Shown: positions 26,352-36,062 of the stretch, piece by piece
Layout: each line of letters starts with the position of its first letter
How positions within the stretch are numbered: the first letter of the stretch is position 1
Assembly: GCA_001048675.1 (NCBI GenBank)
Contig: CCKK01000020.1
Span: 1,116,001-1,180,000, forward strand
DNA from: Vibrio diabolicus
Lineage (GTDB): Bacteria; Pseudomonadota; Gammaproteobacteria; Enterobacterales; Vibrionaceae
DNA length: 64,000 nt
Direction: 5' to 3'
Notes under the pieces: generated by a model
The model's database searches: none
Seen by the model: only the letters and a program-made list of their open reading frames with translations
Told to the model about the DNA's origin: nothing
Translations under genes and position numbers: made by a program

Positions 26352-28229
26352 TTAACGTCTTAACACTCGTTCAATTTCGTTCAAGCTACTTGGGTCATCA
26401 ATCGTTGACGGAACGGTGTATTTTTCACCATCGGCTATTTGACGTATGGTTCGGCGCAGAATTTTACCCGAACGTGTTTTCGGTAGGCGATCTACAACCA
26501 ATGCATGCTTAAAGCAGGCAACTGCACCGATCTCACTACGTACCTTGCCAACAAGCTCACCTTCAAGATCAAGCTCGTCCACTTTGACACCATCTTTAAG
26601 TACCACAAAGCCCAGTGGAAGCTGTCCTTTCAGGTCATCGTGAATACCAACTACCGCACATTCTGCGATGGCTGGGTGTCCACCGACAATTTCTTCCATT
26701 TCGCCTGTCGATAAACGATGCCCCGCAACGTTAATCACATCGTCGATACGACCCATAATAAACAGGTAACCATCTTCATCCAGATAGCCGCCGTCACCCG
26801 AGACATAGTAACCCGGGAACTGGCTAAGATAGCCGGTATCAAAACGGTCATGGTTACGCCAAACGGTCGGTAAACAGCTTGGTGGTAACGGACGTTTTAG
26901 CGCGACAAAGCCTTGTTGGTTAGGCCCGACCGACTCTCCAAGTTCATTCAGAATCTCGACCTGATAACCCGGAATTGGCTTCGTCGAAGAACCCGCTTTA
27001 ACTGGCATCATTTCAACACCTGTTGGGTTGCCCGCGATAGCCCAACCCGTTTCCGTTTGCCACCAGTGGTCAATAACGGGTTTGTCTGCTTTGCTCTGAA
27101 CCCATTTCAGTGTTGGAGGGTCAAGGCGTTCTCCTGCCATAAAGATGGTTTTCAATTTAGAGAGATCATACTGTTTTAAAAACTCACCTTCTGGGTCTTC
27201 TTTCTTGATCGCACGGAACGCTGTCGGGGCAGAGAACAACGCATCTACTTTGTATTCGTCACACACTCGCCAGAACGCGCCAGGATCAGGTGTTCGGACG
27301 GGCTTGCCTTCGAATAGGATTGTTGTGCAACCGTGAATCAGTGGCGCGTAAACAATGTAAGAGTGCCCTACTACCCAGCCAACATCAGATGCCGCCCAAA
27401 ATACGCCATCTTGAGGAATGTTGTAGATTGCGCTCATGGAGTACTTCATCGCGACGGCATGGCCACCGTTGTCACGCACAACGCCTTTTGGCTTACCTGT
27501 CGTACCCGAAGTATAAAGAATGTAGAGTGGATCGGTTGCCAACACCGGAACACAACCGTGTGGCAACGCTTGGTTGTACTCTTGCTGCCAATCCAGATCT
27601 CTTTCTTGGTTTAGATCGGCTTCGCACTCAGGACGCTGGAATATAAATACTTTTTCAGGCTTCCATCGGCTGTCCATAATGGCCTTGTCTACCATTGGCT
27701 TATATGGAATAACTTTGTTGATCTCAATCCCACACGACGCCGTCATGATGACTTTCGGCTCTGCATCTTCAATTCGTACAGCAAGCTCATTAGGTGCAAA
27801 ACCACCGAATACAACGGAGTGAATCGCCCCCAAACGCGCGCAGGCTAGCATCGCCATTGCGGCTTCTGGAATCATCGGCATGTAAATAACGACTCGGTCG
27901 CCTTTTTCAACGCCTTGGGCAGACAGCATGCCGGCAATTTTTGCCACTTGGTCACGCAGGTCACTATAGGTATACGTGGTTTTATTGCCGGTTACTGGCG
28001 AGTCATAAATGAGTGCCGTATTATCACCGCGTCCTTGCTCGCAATGGTAATCCAATGCTAACCAGCACGTATTCATTACACCATCTGGAAACCAACGTTC
28101 TATGCCGTTTTCATCAGATTTCAAGATAGTTTTAGGAGATTCGAACCAATCGATATTCTCCGCTTGAGCGCGCCAAAAACTCTCCGGTTCATTCTTCGCC
28201 CATAAATATTCTTTTTCGTATGAAGACAT
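26352..28229 (-). CDS. prpE: Propionyl-CoA synthetase PrpE
   Basis: This enzyme activates propionate to propionyl-CoA with ATP, the entry step of the 2-methylcitrate cycle. The protein is 625 residues from ATG 28229, chosen because GGAGG lies just upstream; a longer reading adds 15 unlikely residues. The AMP-binding motif YTSGTTGKPKGVVRDNGG and the C-terminal lysine region (LPKTRSGKILRR) are intact. It is the last gene of the operon, after prpF. Confidence 0.94.
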   Translation of the reverse strand: MSSYEKEYLWAKNEPESFWRAQAENIDWFESPKTILKSDENGIERWFPDGVMNTCWLALDYHCEQGRGDNTALIYDSPVTGNKTTYTYSDLRDQVAKIAGMLSAQGVEKGDRVVIYMPMIPEAAMAMLACARLGAIHSVVFGGFAPNELAVRIEDAEPKVIMTASCGIEINKVIPYKPMVDKAIMDSRWKPEKVFIFQRPECEADLNQERDLDWQQEYNQALPHGCVPVLATDPLYILYTSGTTGKPKGVVRDNGGHAVAMKYSMSAIYNIPQDGVFWAASDVGWVVGHSYIVYAPLIHGCTTILFEGKPVRTPDPGAFWRVCDEYKVDALFSAPTAFRAIKKEDPEGEFLKQYDLSKLKTIFMAGERLDPPTLKWVQSKADKPVIDHWWQTETGWAIAGNPTGVEMMPVKAGSSTKPIPGYQVEILNELGESVGPNQQGFVALKRPLPPSCLPTVWRNHDRFDTGYLSQFPGYYVSGDGGYLDEDGYLFIMGRIDDVINVAGHRLSTGEMEEIVGGHPAIAECAVVGIHDDLKGQLPLGFVVLKDGVKVDELDLEGELVGKVRSEIGAVACFKHALVVDRLPKTRSGKILRRTIRQIADGEKYTVPSTIDDPSSLNEIERVLRR

Positions 28230-28286
28230 ATTGCTTCCTCCAGTATGTCCTGACATTGCTCTCGTTCTATTCAAAGACCGTTCTTT

Positions 28287-29483
28287 TCACTCAAAGACAT
28301 CAGAGGGTACACGCACAAATCCCTCCATTAGTATTCTCGCACTTCGGCTCATGATGGCTTTTTGTACCACCCAGCCCTGTTCAGTTTGCTTCGCTTGTGC
28401 TCCAACTTTTAACGCTCCTGACGGGTGGCCAAAAGTCACTGACTCTTTTTCGCCTCCACCAGCAGCCAAATTGACTAATGTTCCCGGTACACAGGCCGCC
28501 GAAGCAATCGCAACGGCTGCGGTTCCCATCATTGCATGGTGAAGTTTGCCCATCGACAACGCACGAACCAACACGTCTATGTCCGTATCATTTACCGCTT
28601 TGCCACTTGAAGACAGGTAACTTTTCGGTTTAGAAACAAACGCAATTTTCGGTGTGTGCTGGCGTGTTTGAGCTTCTTCTAAATCAGAAATCAGGCCCAT
28701 TTTTAATGCGCCATGCGCACGGATAGATTCGAACATCGCCAATGCGGCATCATCGTTGTTGATATCGTCTTGTAGCTCAGTGCCCTGATAACCAATCGAT
28801 TCAGCATCAATAAAAATGGTTGGAATGCCCGCATTTATAAATGTGGCGTTAAACGTACCTACGTCCGGTACCACTAAATCATCGACTAAGTTGCCTGTTG
28901 GGAACATGCTGCCTTCGCCATCAGAAGGGTCAACGAAATCGACTTGAATCTCGGCGGCCGGAAACGTCACGCCATCGAGCTCAAACTCGCCGGTTTCTTG
29001 GACGAAACCATTAACAATTGGAACGTGAATCAAGATGGTTTTGCTGATGTTCACCTGCCAAACACGCACCGTCACAATGCCATTTTCTGGAATGCGATCT
29101 TGTGGAATCAGCCCAGCATGAATGGCGAAGGGACCAACTGCCGCAGACAAGTTGCCGCAGTTACCACTCCAATCGACGAATGGTTTGTCGATCGACACTT
29201 GTCCAAACAAGTAGTCAACATCGTGATCTGCTCGGCTACTGCGAGAAACAATTACTGTTTTACTGGTGCTGGAGGTCGCACCACCCATGCCATCAATTTG
29301 CTTCGCGTAAGGATCCGGGCTGCCGATAACACGTAACAACAGCTTGTCACGCGCGGCTCCAGCCACTTGCGCTTCTTGAGGCAAATCCTCTAGGTTGAAA
29401 AAGACACCTTTACTTGTACCGCCACGCATGTACGTCGCCGGCACTTTGATTTGGCTCATTTGATTCGGAGTTTTGCTTTCCAT
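28287..29483 (-). CDS. prpF: 2-methylaconitate cis-trans isomerase PrpF
   Basis: PrpF isomerises the trans-2-methylaconitate made by AcnD so that aconitase can finish the step. The protein is 398 residues from ATG 29483, with AAGGAG five bases upstream; the GTG two codons earlier overlaps the ribosome site. Typical features are the start PATYMRGGTSKGVFF and SGNCGN in the PrpF/diaminopimelate epimerase fold. It follows acnD by 9 bases. Confidence 0.95.
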   Translation of the reverse strand: MESKTPNQMSQIKVPATYMRGGTSKGVFFNLEDLPQEAQVAGAARDKLLLRVIGSPDPYAKQIDGMGGATSSTSKTVIVSRSSRADHDVDYLFGQVSIDKPFVDWSGNCGNLSAAVGPFAIHAGLIPQDRIPENGIVTVRVWQVNISKTILIHVPIVNGFVQETGEFELDGVTFPAAEIQVDFVDPSDGEGSMFPTGNLVDDLVVPDVGTFNATFINAGIPTIFIDAESIGYQGTELQDDINNDDAALAMFESIRAHGALKMGLISDLEEAQTRQHTPKIAFVSKPKSYLSSSGKAVNDTDIDVLVRALSMGKLHHAMMGTAAVAIASAACVPGTLVNLAAGGGEKESVTFGHPSGALKVGAQAKQTEQGWVVQKAIMSRSARILMEGFVRVPSDVFE

Positions 29484-29492
29484 ACCCACTCC

Positions 29493-32084
29493 TTATTGCG
29501 CCAAGAAATCTTGCGCAAAACGCTGCAGAACACCGCCCGCGTTGTACACATGAACTTCGTCAGCGGTATCTAGGCGACACGTAACAGGAACGTCGACTTT
29601 CTCACCGTTGCTACGTGTAATAACCAAGGCTAAATCTGCACCCGGCTTGATTTCACCAACCACGTCATACAGTTCAGTACCATCCAGTTCTAGCGTATTG
29701 CGGTTTACACCTGGCTTAAATTGCAGTGGTAGTACACCCATGCCAACCAAGTTAGTACGGTGAATACGCTCAAAGCCTTCAGCAACAATGGCTTCTACGC
29801 CTGCCAAACGAACACCTTTTGCTGCCCAGTCACGAGATGAACCCTGACCATAATCAGCACCCGCGACAACAATCAGTGGCTGTTTGCGGTTCATGTAGGT
29901 TTCAATCGCTTCCCACATACGTACAACCTGGCCTTCTGGTTCGATTCGCGCCAGAGAACCCTGAACCACTTCACCGTTCTCTTTCACCATTTCGTTAAAT
30001 AGTTTCGGGTTAGCAAAGGTCGCACGTTGCGCCGTTAAGTGATCGCCACGGTGAGTCGCATAAGAGTTGAAGTCCTCTTCCGGAACGCCCATTTTGGCAA
30101 GGTATTCACCCGCAGCACTGCTCGCCATGATCGCGTTGGATGGTGACAGGTGGTCAGTCGTGATGTTGTCGCCCAGAATCGCTAATGGACGCATGCCAGA
30201 CAGTGTTCTTTCACCCGCCAGCGCACCTTCCCAGTAAGGTGGACGGCGAATGTAGGTACTCATCGGACGCCAGTCATAAAGCGGACTAGAGCTTTTCTCT
30301 GCGTCATCGAGCTTAAACATCTGGATGTAAACTTGGTTAAACTGCTCTGGCTTAACGTGTTTGCCGACCACAACATCGATCTCTTCGTCGCTTGGCCACA
30401 AATCATTTAAGTAAATTGGTTTACCATTTTGGTCAGTACCCAGAGCATCGCGCTCGATATCAAAACGAATGGTTCCTGCTAGCGCATAAGCGACAACTAA
30501 CGGTGGAGATGCTAAGAAGGCTTGTTTCGCATAAGGGTGAATTCGGCCATCGAAGTTACGGTTACCAGACAGAACGGCTGTCGCATATAAATCACGGTCG
30601 ATGATCTCTTGTTGGATTTTTGGATCCAACGCACCACTCATACCGTTACAAGTGGTACATGCGTAACCGACGATACCAAAGCCAAGCTTCTCTAACTCAG
30701 GTAATAAGCCCGCTTCTTCCAAGTACAGGCGTGCAACTTTAGAACCCGGAGCAAAAGACGATTTCACCCAAGGTTTACGTATAAGGCCGAGCTCATTGGC
30801 TTTCTTCGCGACAAGGCCAGCAGCGACGACGTTTCTTGGGTTACTAGTATTAGTACACGATGTGATAGCAGCGATGATCACTGCGCCATCTGGTAACTCG
30901 CCTTCTTTCTCTTCCCAAGCACCAGAAATACCACGTTGTGCCAATTCAGAAGTTGGCAAACGGCGGTGCGGGTTTGAAGGACCAGCCATGTTACGGCTGA
31001 CTGATGACAAATCGAACTCAAGTACGCGCTCATAAACGGCAGTATCTAGAGCGTCAGCCCAAAGACCAGTTTGTTTTGCGTATTTTTCTACTAAAGCAAC
31101 TTGCTCTTCATCTCGACCAGTTAGTTTCAAGTAATTGATGGTCTGCTCATCAATATAAAACATGCCAGCTGTCGCGCCGTATTCTGGTGTCATGTTGGAA
31201 ATGGTTGCGCGGTCTCCGATCGTTAGATCTCGAGCACCTTCACCAAAGAATTCAAGATATGAAGAGACCACACGCTCATTACGTAGGAACTCAGTAATCG
31301 CGAGGACAATATCCGTTGCGGTAATGCCTGGTTGACGTTTACCCGTTAGTTTTACACCGACAATATCAGGTAGACGCATCATTGATGGTCGGCCAAGCAT
31401 TACGGTTTCAGCTTCCAGACCACCAACACCGATCGCGATAACACCGAGGGCGTCTACGTGAGGCGTGTGACTGTCTGTACCCACACAGGTATCTGGGTAG
31501 GCAATACCCTGCTTCGCTTGCACCACAGGAGACATTTTCTCTAAGTTGATTTGGTGCATGATGCCGTTACCCGCAGGAATCACACTAACGTTTTCAAACG
31601 CTGTTTTACACCACTCGATAAAGTGGAATCGGTCTTCATTACGACGTTCTTCAATCGCGCGGTTTTTATCGAAAGCATCAGCTTCAAAGCCCGCATGCTC
31701 AACCGCTAAAGAATGGTCAACGATCAATTGAGTCTCAACCACAGGGTTCACTTTTGCAGGATCGCCACCCTGATCCGAAATAGCATCGCGCAGACCCGCT
31801 AAATCGACTAGAGCAGTCTGACCAAGAATGTCATGACAAACCACGCGTGCTGGATACCAAGGAAAATCAAGATCACGTTTACGTTCAATTAACTGTTTTA
31901 GGCTATCCGTCAATGTGTTCGGTTCACAGCGACGGACCAGTTGCTCAGCTAGCACGCGGGAGGTGTAAGGGAGTTTTTCATAGGCTCCAGGAGAAATGGC
32001 ATTGACGGCTTCGCGTGCATCAAAGTAATCCAGTTGAGTTCCCGGAAGCGGCTTACGATATTGGGTATTAATATTTGTGTTCAT
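29493..32084 (-). CDS. acnD: Fe/S-dependent 2-methylcitrate dehydratase AcnD
   Basis: This 863-residue aconitase-family enzyme dehydrates 2-methylcitrate. The cluster ligands are in ITSCTNTSNPR and CTTCNGMSG, and the C-terminal swivel domain has GSSRDWAAKG. AcnD with PrpF replaces PrpD, and no prpD is present here. Its ATG overlaps the stop of a short in-frame stretch after prpC as ATGA (see the entry at 32081). Confidence 0.95.
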   Translation of the reverse strand: MNTNINTQYRKPLPGTQLDYFDAREAVNAISPGAYEKLPYTSRVLAEQLVRRCEPNTLTDSLKQLIERKRDLDFPWYPARVVCHDILGQTALVDLAGLRDAISDQGGDPAKVNPVVETQLIVDHSLAVEHAGFEADAFDKNRAIEERRNEDRFHFIEWCKTAFENVSVIPAGNGIMHQINLEKMSPVVQAKQGIAYPDTCVGTDSHTPHVDALGVIAIGVGGLEAETVMLGRPSMMRLPDIVGVKLTGKRQPGITATDIVLAITEFLRNERVVSSYLEFFGEGARDLTIGDRATISNMTPEYGATAGMFYIDEQTINYLKLTGRDEEQVALVEKYAKQTGLWADALDTAVYERVLEFDLSSVSRNMAGPSNPHRRLPTSELAQRGISGAWEEKEGELPDGAVIIAAITSCTNTSNPRNVVAAGLVAKKANELGLIRKPWVKSSFAPGSKVARLYLEEAGLLPELEKLGFGIVGYACTTCNGMSGALDPKIQQEIIDRDLYATAVLSGNRNFDGRIHPYAKQAFLASPPLVVAYALAGTIRFDIERDALGTDQNGKPIYLNDLWPSDEEIDVVVGKHVKPEQFNQVYIQMFKLDDAEKSSSPLYDWRPMSTYIRRPPYWEGALAGERTLSGMRPLAILGDNITTDHLSPSNAIMASSAAGEYLAKMGVPEEDFNSYATHRGDHLTAQRATFANPKLFNEMVKENGEVVQGSLARIEPEGQVVRMWEAIETYMNRKQPLIVVAGADYGQGSSRDWAAKGVRLAGVEAIVAEGFERIHRTNLVGMGVLPLQFKPGVNRNTLELDGTELYDVVGEIKPGADLALVITRSNGEKVDVPVTCRLDTADEVHVYNAGGVLQRFAQDFLAQ

Positions 32085-32240
32085 GGTTTGCTTCCATTCA
32101 GTCTGTACATCTTGCCTTCATCAACGTTTTTCCATTGCTCCAGAAACATCGTGATGAGAGGGGCTCCTTCCTCTGTCAGAGAGAGGTACAAAGGAAGGAG
32201 GTGGTCAATCAAAGCATATGTGCCCTGATTGACCTTCGCG
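32081..32240 (-). other. prpC-acnD spacer with a possible small open frame
   Basis: This 160-base stretch separates prpC from acnD, wider than the other gaps in the operon. On the minus strand an open frame runs from inside the end of prpC and stops with TGA overlapping the acnD ATG (ATGA). Its last residues (MFLEQWKNVDEGKMYRLNGS) read like protein. There is no clear start codon with a ribosome site. An 8-bp inverted repeat, CTCCTTCC/GGAAGGAG, lies within it. It could be a coupling leader, a gene remnant or chance. Confidence 0.3.
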
Positions 32241-33383
32241 CTAGCGATTCTCGATAGGTACCCATTCTTGATGGTCTGGGCCCGTGTAATCAGCACTTGG
32301 GCGAATGATGCGGTTATTGGCACGTTGCTCATAAACGTGTGCCGCCCAGCCCGTTAAACGACTCATCACAAAAATTGGTGTGAACAGCTTGGTTGGAATG
32401 TCCATGAAGTGGTAAGCCGATGCATGGAAGAAGTCCGCATTACAGAACAGACCTTTCTCTCGCTTCATCACTGATTCCACACGCTCAGAAACAGCATATA
32501 GATGTGTATCACCGACTTGCTGTGACAGCTCTTTCGACCAGCGTTTAATCAACGCGTTGCGAGGATCACTTTCGCGATAGATGGCATGGCCAAAGCCCAT
32601 GATCTTGTCTTTGTTGGCCAGCATTTTCATGATGTTCGCTTCCGCCTCGTCTGGCGTTTGCCAATCTTCAATCATTTCCATCGCTGCTTCGTTTGCGCCG
32701 CCATGAAGTGGCCCGCGAAGCGTACCGATTGCTGCCGTAATACAAGAATGAATGTCTGACAACGTTGATGCACAAACACGCGCTGCAAAAGTTGATGCGT
32801 TGAATTCATGCTCAGCGTAAAGGATTAAGGAACAGTGCATCACTTGCTTGTGTAGCGCTGATGGCTCTTTATCTGTAAGCAATCGTAAGAAGTAACCGCC
32901 GATGCAGTCTTCGGTTTGATCTTCTGTATCGATACGAACGCCATCGTGACTAAAACGATACCAGTAGCAGATGATAGCTGGGAAAAGCGCCAGCATACGT
33001 TCCGTCGAATGCAATTGCTCATCGAAGCTCATTTCTTGCTCTAGATTTCCTAACACAGAACAACCAGTGCGCATCACATCCATTGGATGAGCAGTAGCAG
33101 GAATAAGCTCTAACGCTTGCTTAAGCTCAGTTGGTAAGCCGCGAAGGTTTAAGAGATGTGTCTTGTACGCATCCAGTTCTTTCTGAGTTGGTAAGTGACC
33201 GCGTAACAGAAGATGTGCAACTTCTTCAAATTGAGCATTATTGGCAAGGTCAGTAATATCGTAACCGCGATAAGTCAGACCGGTCCCCGTTTTTCCGACA
33301 GTACATAAAGCTGTGCTTCCAGCGCTTTGACCGCGTAGGCCTGCACCACCTAACTCTGCTTTCTTTTCTGCAGTTTGAGACAT
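32241..33383 (-). CDS. prpC: 2-methylcitrate synthase PrpC
   Basis: This enzyme condenses propionyl-CoA with oxaloacetate. The protein is 380 residues from ATG 33383 (MSQTAEKKAELGG), preceded by AAGGAG; a longer reading adds 22 basic residues with no support. Citrate-synthase motifs are visible, with His in GPLHGGANE and in MGFGHAIYRESDPR. It follows prpB by 130 bases. Confidence 0.95.
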   Translation of the reverse strand: MSQTAEKKAELGGAGLRGQSAGSTALCTVGKTGTGLTYRGYDITDLANNAQFEEVAHLLLRGHLPTQKELDAYKTHLLNLRGLPTELKQALELIPATAHPMDVMRTGCSVLGNLEQEMSFDEQLHSTERMLALFPAIICYWYRFSHDGVRIDTEDQTEDCIGGYFLRLLTDKEPSALHKQVMHCSLILYAEHEFNASTFAARVCASTLSDIHSCITAAIGTLRGPLHGGANEAAMEMIEDWQTPDEAEANIMKMLANKDKIMGFGHAIYRESDPRNALIKRWSKELSQQVGDTHLYAVSERVESVMKREKGLFCNADFFHASAYHFMDIPTKLFTPIFVMSRLTGWAAHVYEQRANNRIIRPSADYTGPDHQEWVPIENR

Positions 33384-33513
33384 TGTTTGAACTCCTTTTC
33401 TGTCTGGCTTTGCCCTCTTTGGAGCGTTTTTTAGCCAGACGAATTTCACGTTATTGAATTAGATAAATTCCGATTATCTTTTCTTGGGCTTCCGTCTATC
33501 TTTTCTTTTCCCG

Positions 33514-34410
33514 CTATTTTCCTTCAGAGAATAGCTGGTCAAGTTTGTCTTCGTAATCGTGGTAGTTCAGGTGCTGATACAACTCTTTGCGTGTTTGCAT
33601 TGAATCAACCAAAGCTTCCTGATTGCCCACTTCTAGCAAATGCTTATAAACCGTTTCAGCGGCTTTGTTCATGGCACGGAACGCACTTAATGGGTAAAGC
33701 ACCATATCGACTTTCGCTTTTGCAAGCTCGTCGCAGCCGTACAGTGGCGTTGCGCCGAACTCGGTAATGTTGGCCAGAATAGGAACGTGCTTTCCAGTTG
33801 CTTGCTCAAGTGCGTTTGAGAACTGAAGGTACTGATCCAGCTTGGTCATCGCTTCTGGGAAAATCATATCCGCGCCAGCTTCCACACACGCAATCGCACG
33901 CTCAATTGCACTGTCCATGCCTTCAACAGCTAGCGCGTCTGTACGAGCCATAATCACGAAACTTTCATCATTGCGTGCGTCAACCGCGGCTTTTACGCGA
34001 TCAACCATCTCTTGCTGGCTCACAATTGCTTTGTTCGGACGGTGCCCACAACGTTTCTGTGCGACTTGGTCTTCCATATGAACCGCAGCAGCACCCGCCT
34101 TTTCCATTGCTTTGATCGTGCGAGCAATATTAAATGCGCCTCCAAAACCGGTGTCGATGTCGACCAATAGCGGTAAATCACACGCGTTAGTGATGCGGTC
34201 AACATCGACCAGTACGTCGTTCAATGTTGTAATACCGAGATCCGGCAATCCGTATGACGCGTTTGCAATACCGCCGCCAGACAAATAAATCGCTTGATGC
34301 CCCAAGTTTTTCGCCATCATGGCGCAGTAAGGGTTAATGGTGCCAACAATTTGCAGCGGATTGTTTTGTTCAATGGCGAGTCTGAACTTCGCTCCCGGTG
34401 TTAAGCTCAT
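33514..34410 (-). CDS. prpB: 2-methylisocitrate lyase PrpB
   Basis: This enzyme splits 2-methylisocitrate to pyruvate and succinate, the last step of the cycle. The 298-residue protein has the catalytic loop KRCGH, the metal ligands in DIDTGFGG and MARTDA, and the usual length. It is the first enzyme gene after the GntR regulator, 12 bases away. Confidence 0.96.
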   Translation of the reverse strand: MSLTPGAKFRLAIEQNNPLQIVGTINPYCAMMAKNLGHQAIYLSGGGIANASYGLPDLGITTLNDVLVDVDRITNACDLPLLVDIDTGFGGAFNIARTIKAMEKAGAAAVHMEDQVAQKRCGHRPNKAIVSQQEMVDRVKAAVDARNDESFVIMARTDALAVEGMDSAIERAIACVEAGADMIFPEAMTKLDQYLQFSNALEQATGKHVPILANITEFGATPLYGCDELAKAKVDMVLYPLSAFRAMNKAAETVYKHLLEVGNQEALVDSMQTRKELYQHLNYHDYEDKLDQLFSEGK

Positions 34411-34422
34411 GACGAATTCCTT

Positions 34423-35136
34423 CTAGTCTTTGTCTAAACTTTCTGTATGTATAATTTGCGATTGGATGAGCTTTCGACTTCCTGAGATGTGTCTTCTCAT
34501 CAGCATTTCTGCAAGCTCTTCATCGCGATTGCGAATGGCTTCCAGAATGAATTTGTGTTCAGTCAGCGCTTCATTTGGACGAGATTGCGCGCGCGGTGAC
34601 TGATAGCGGTACATGCGTAACAAGTGGTAAAGCTCGTCGCACAGCAGAGAAATCAGCTTGCTGTTTCGGCTTGCTTGGATGATGCGATAGTGAAAATCAA
34701 AATCTCCATGCTGATGGAAGTAAGAGGCTCCTTCCACTTGATCAATGTGCTTAGAATGTGTCGACAATAGCATTTCCAAGCTCAAGAGCTCTTCTTGCGT
34801 AATATGTCGCGCTGCTAACCTTGCCGCCATACCTTCTAGCGCTTCGCGAACCGCATAGAGTTCTATCAGCTTTTCTGGAGAAAAAGTGGTCACTCTAGCC
34901 CCGACATGAGGAATACGTTCAATGAGCCCTAGCCCCTCTAAACGCATTAATGCTTCACGCAAAGGGCCCCGGCTGACTTGATATTTCTTCGCCAGTTCAG
35001 GCTCCGAGATTTTATGACCAGGCTTAACATCGCCATTCACAATGACTTCAATCAGTGTTTCTGTCAGTGTTTCTGACTTGGTGTGTTCTTTCTCAGAACC
35101 CAGTACTTTATAACGAGTTTTCAACTCAGAGTTCAT
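34423..35136 (-). CDS. GntR-family (FadR/FCD) regulator of the prp operon
   Basis: This 237-residue regulator has an N-terminal winged helix (KKYQVSRGPLREALMRLEG) and a C-terminal FCD domain with metal-binding histidines (for example in HGDFDFHYR). It heads the prp operon, with prpB 12 bases downstream. Repeated GTCGAC-centred palindromes just upstream (35166-35388) are the likely operators, and a perfect one before tctB suggests it also controls the tricarboxylate transporter. The inducer is probably an intermediate of the cycle such as 2-methylcitrate, which is inference. Some Vibrio and Shewanella prp operons use a GntR regulator of this kind instead of the enterobacterial PrpR. Confidence 0.88.
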   Translation of the reverse strand: MNSELKTRYKVLGSEKEHTKSETLTETLIEVIVNGDVKPGHKISEPELAKKYQVSRGPLREALMRLEGLGLIERIPHVGARVTTFSPEKLIELYAVREALEGMAARLAARHITQEELLSLEMLLSTHSKHIDQVEGASYFHQHGDFDFHYRIIQASRNSKLISLLCDELYHLLRMYRYQSPRAQSRPNEALTEHKFILEAIRNRDEELAEMLMRRHISGSRKLIQSQIIHTESLDKD

Positions 35137-35165
35137 ACTCAGATACTCACGTTACCGACATCAAA

Positions 35166-35388
35166 ATGTCTACAATTTCTTAACCTGAATATAAAGTAGT
35201 CGATCAAAGTGTCGACAATCAAGTAAATTGTCGACAATTTAGACTAAGGTCGTAATTCAAATCGATGAAAATCATCTATTACGAGCTAAATGGAGGGGTA
35301 ATTGCGAAGGAAAAAAACAAATTGTCGACAACTAAACGCATCTTAACATTATGATATAAAAGAAAAACAATTAAGCTGTCGAACAATT
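35166..35388. promoter_or_regulatory. Cluster of GntR operators upstream of the prp operon
   Basis: A perfect 16-bp palindrome AAATTGTCGACAATTT lies at 35225-35240. A close copy is centred at 35213-35214 (19 bp away, about two helical turns) and another at 35324-35329. Weaker copies lie at 35168-35173 (GTCTAC core) and about 35376-35388 (TGTCGAACA). The arrangement fits autoregulation of the GntR gene and control of the whole operon. Confidence 0.75.
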
Positions 35389-35402
35389 AAGGATACAAAA
35401 GG

Positions 35403-35801
35403 TTATTCTTTAGATGAAAATTGCTCAAAAACTTGCTGCGATGTCATCTTTTGTGAGGTGGGATTGAGTTCATAATACGCGGGCTTTTCATCGGTAAAGA
35501 TCTCTAATGTGAGTTTGAAATCTGGATTGTCGAACAAACCAGCGGAGAGAATGTACTCGCCTGTCGGTAACAAATGATAGAAAAGGTTTGTACCGCATTC
35601 GCCACAAAAACCTCTCACTGCCCAGTCAGACGATTGATAACGCTTTGGCTCGGCCCCCTTAAACGTTACGTTAGGACCACAATGCACAGCATGGAGTGCT
35701 CCACTCGACCATTTTCGACACATCGAGCAATGGCATAGACTCACTTCATTCTTAGCATCTGCGATCACTTCAATAGCGCCGCACAAACATGTCCCTTTCA
35801 T
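35403..35801 (-). CDS. GFA family protein (DUF636)
   Basis: This 132-residue protein has the zinc-binding cysteines of the glutathione-dependent formaldehyde-activating-like fold (CLCGAIEV, CHCSMCRKW, CGECGTNLF). Members bind zinc and are often of unknown physiological function. It lies upstream of the prp operon, and the last operator-like copy is only about 15 bases past its stop, so a link to propionate use is not shown. Confidence 0.85.
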   Translation of the reverse strand: MKGTCLCGAIEVIADAKNEVSLCHCSMCRKWSSGALHAVHCGPNVTFKGAEPKRYQSSDWAVRGFCGECGTNLFYHLLPTGEYILSAGLFDNPDFKLTLEIFTDEKPAYYELNPTSQKMTSQQVFEQFSSKE

Positions 35802-36062
35802 TCTCTGTTTCCTTATTCGTTTGATGTCATTCCATTATGACGCAATTGTTAGCACGCACGCGTGATGTGCAACCAATTTTTCAGCGTGAACTTTATGAAC
35901 AAAATATCCGTTATGCTCAATATTCTCTTTATCGACGTTTTAAAGACATCAATTTAACACTTGATTAACCTTTGACACATCAGCATCCAGTTCGAGTTAA
36001 AAGCTGAAACAAAAATAAAGACTCATCAAAAAATAAGAGTCACCAACATAAGGAACGTGAAC

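Noticed and set aside
32034..32257. Short plus-strand frames over the prpC-acnD gap
   Set aside because: They are antisense to the operon with no start signals; only the minus-strand frame has an argument for it.
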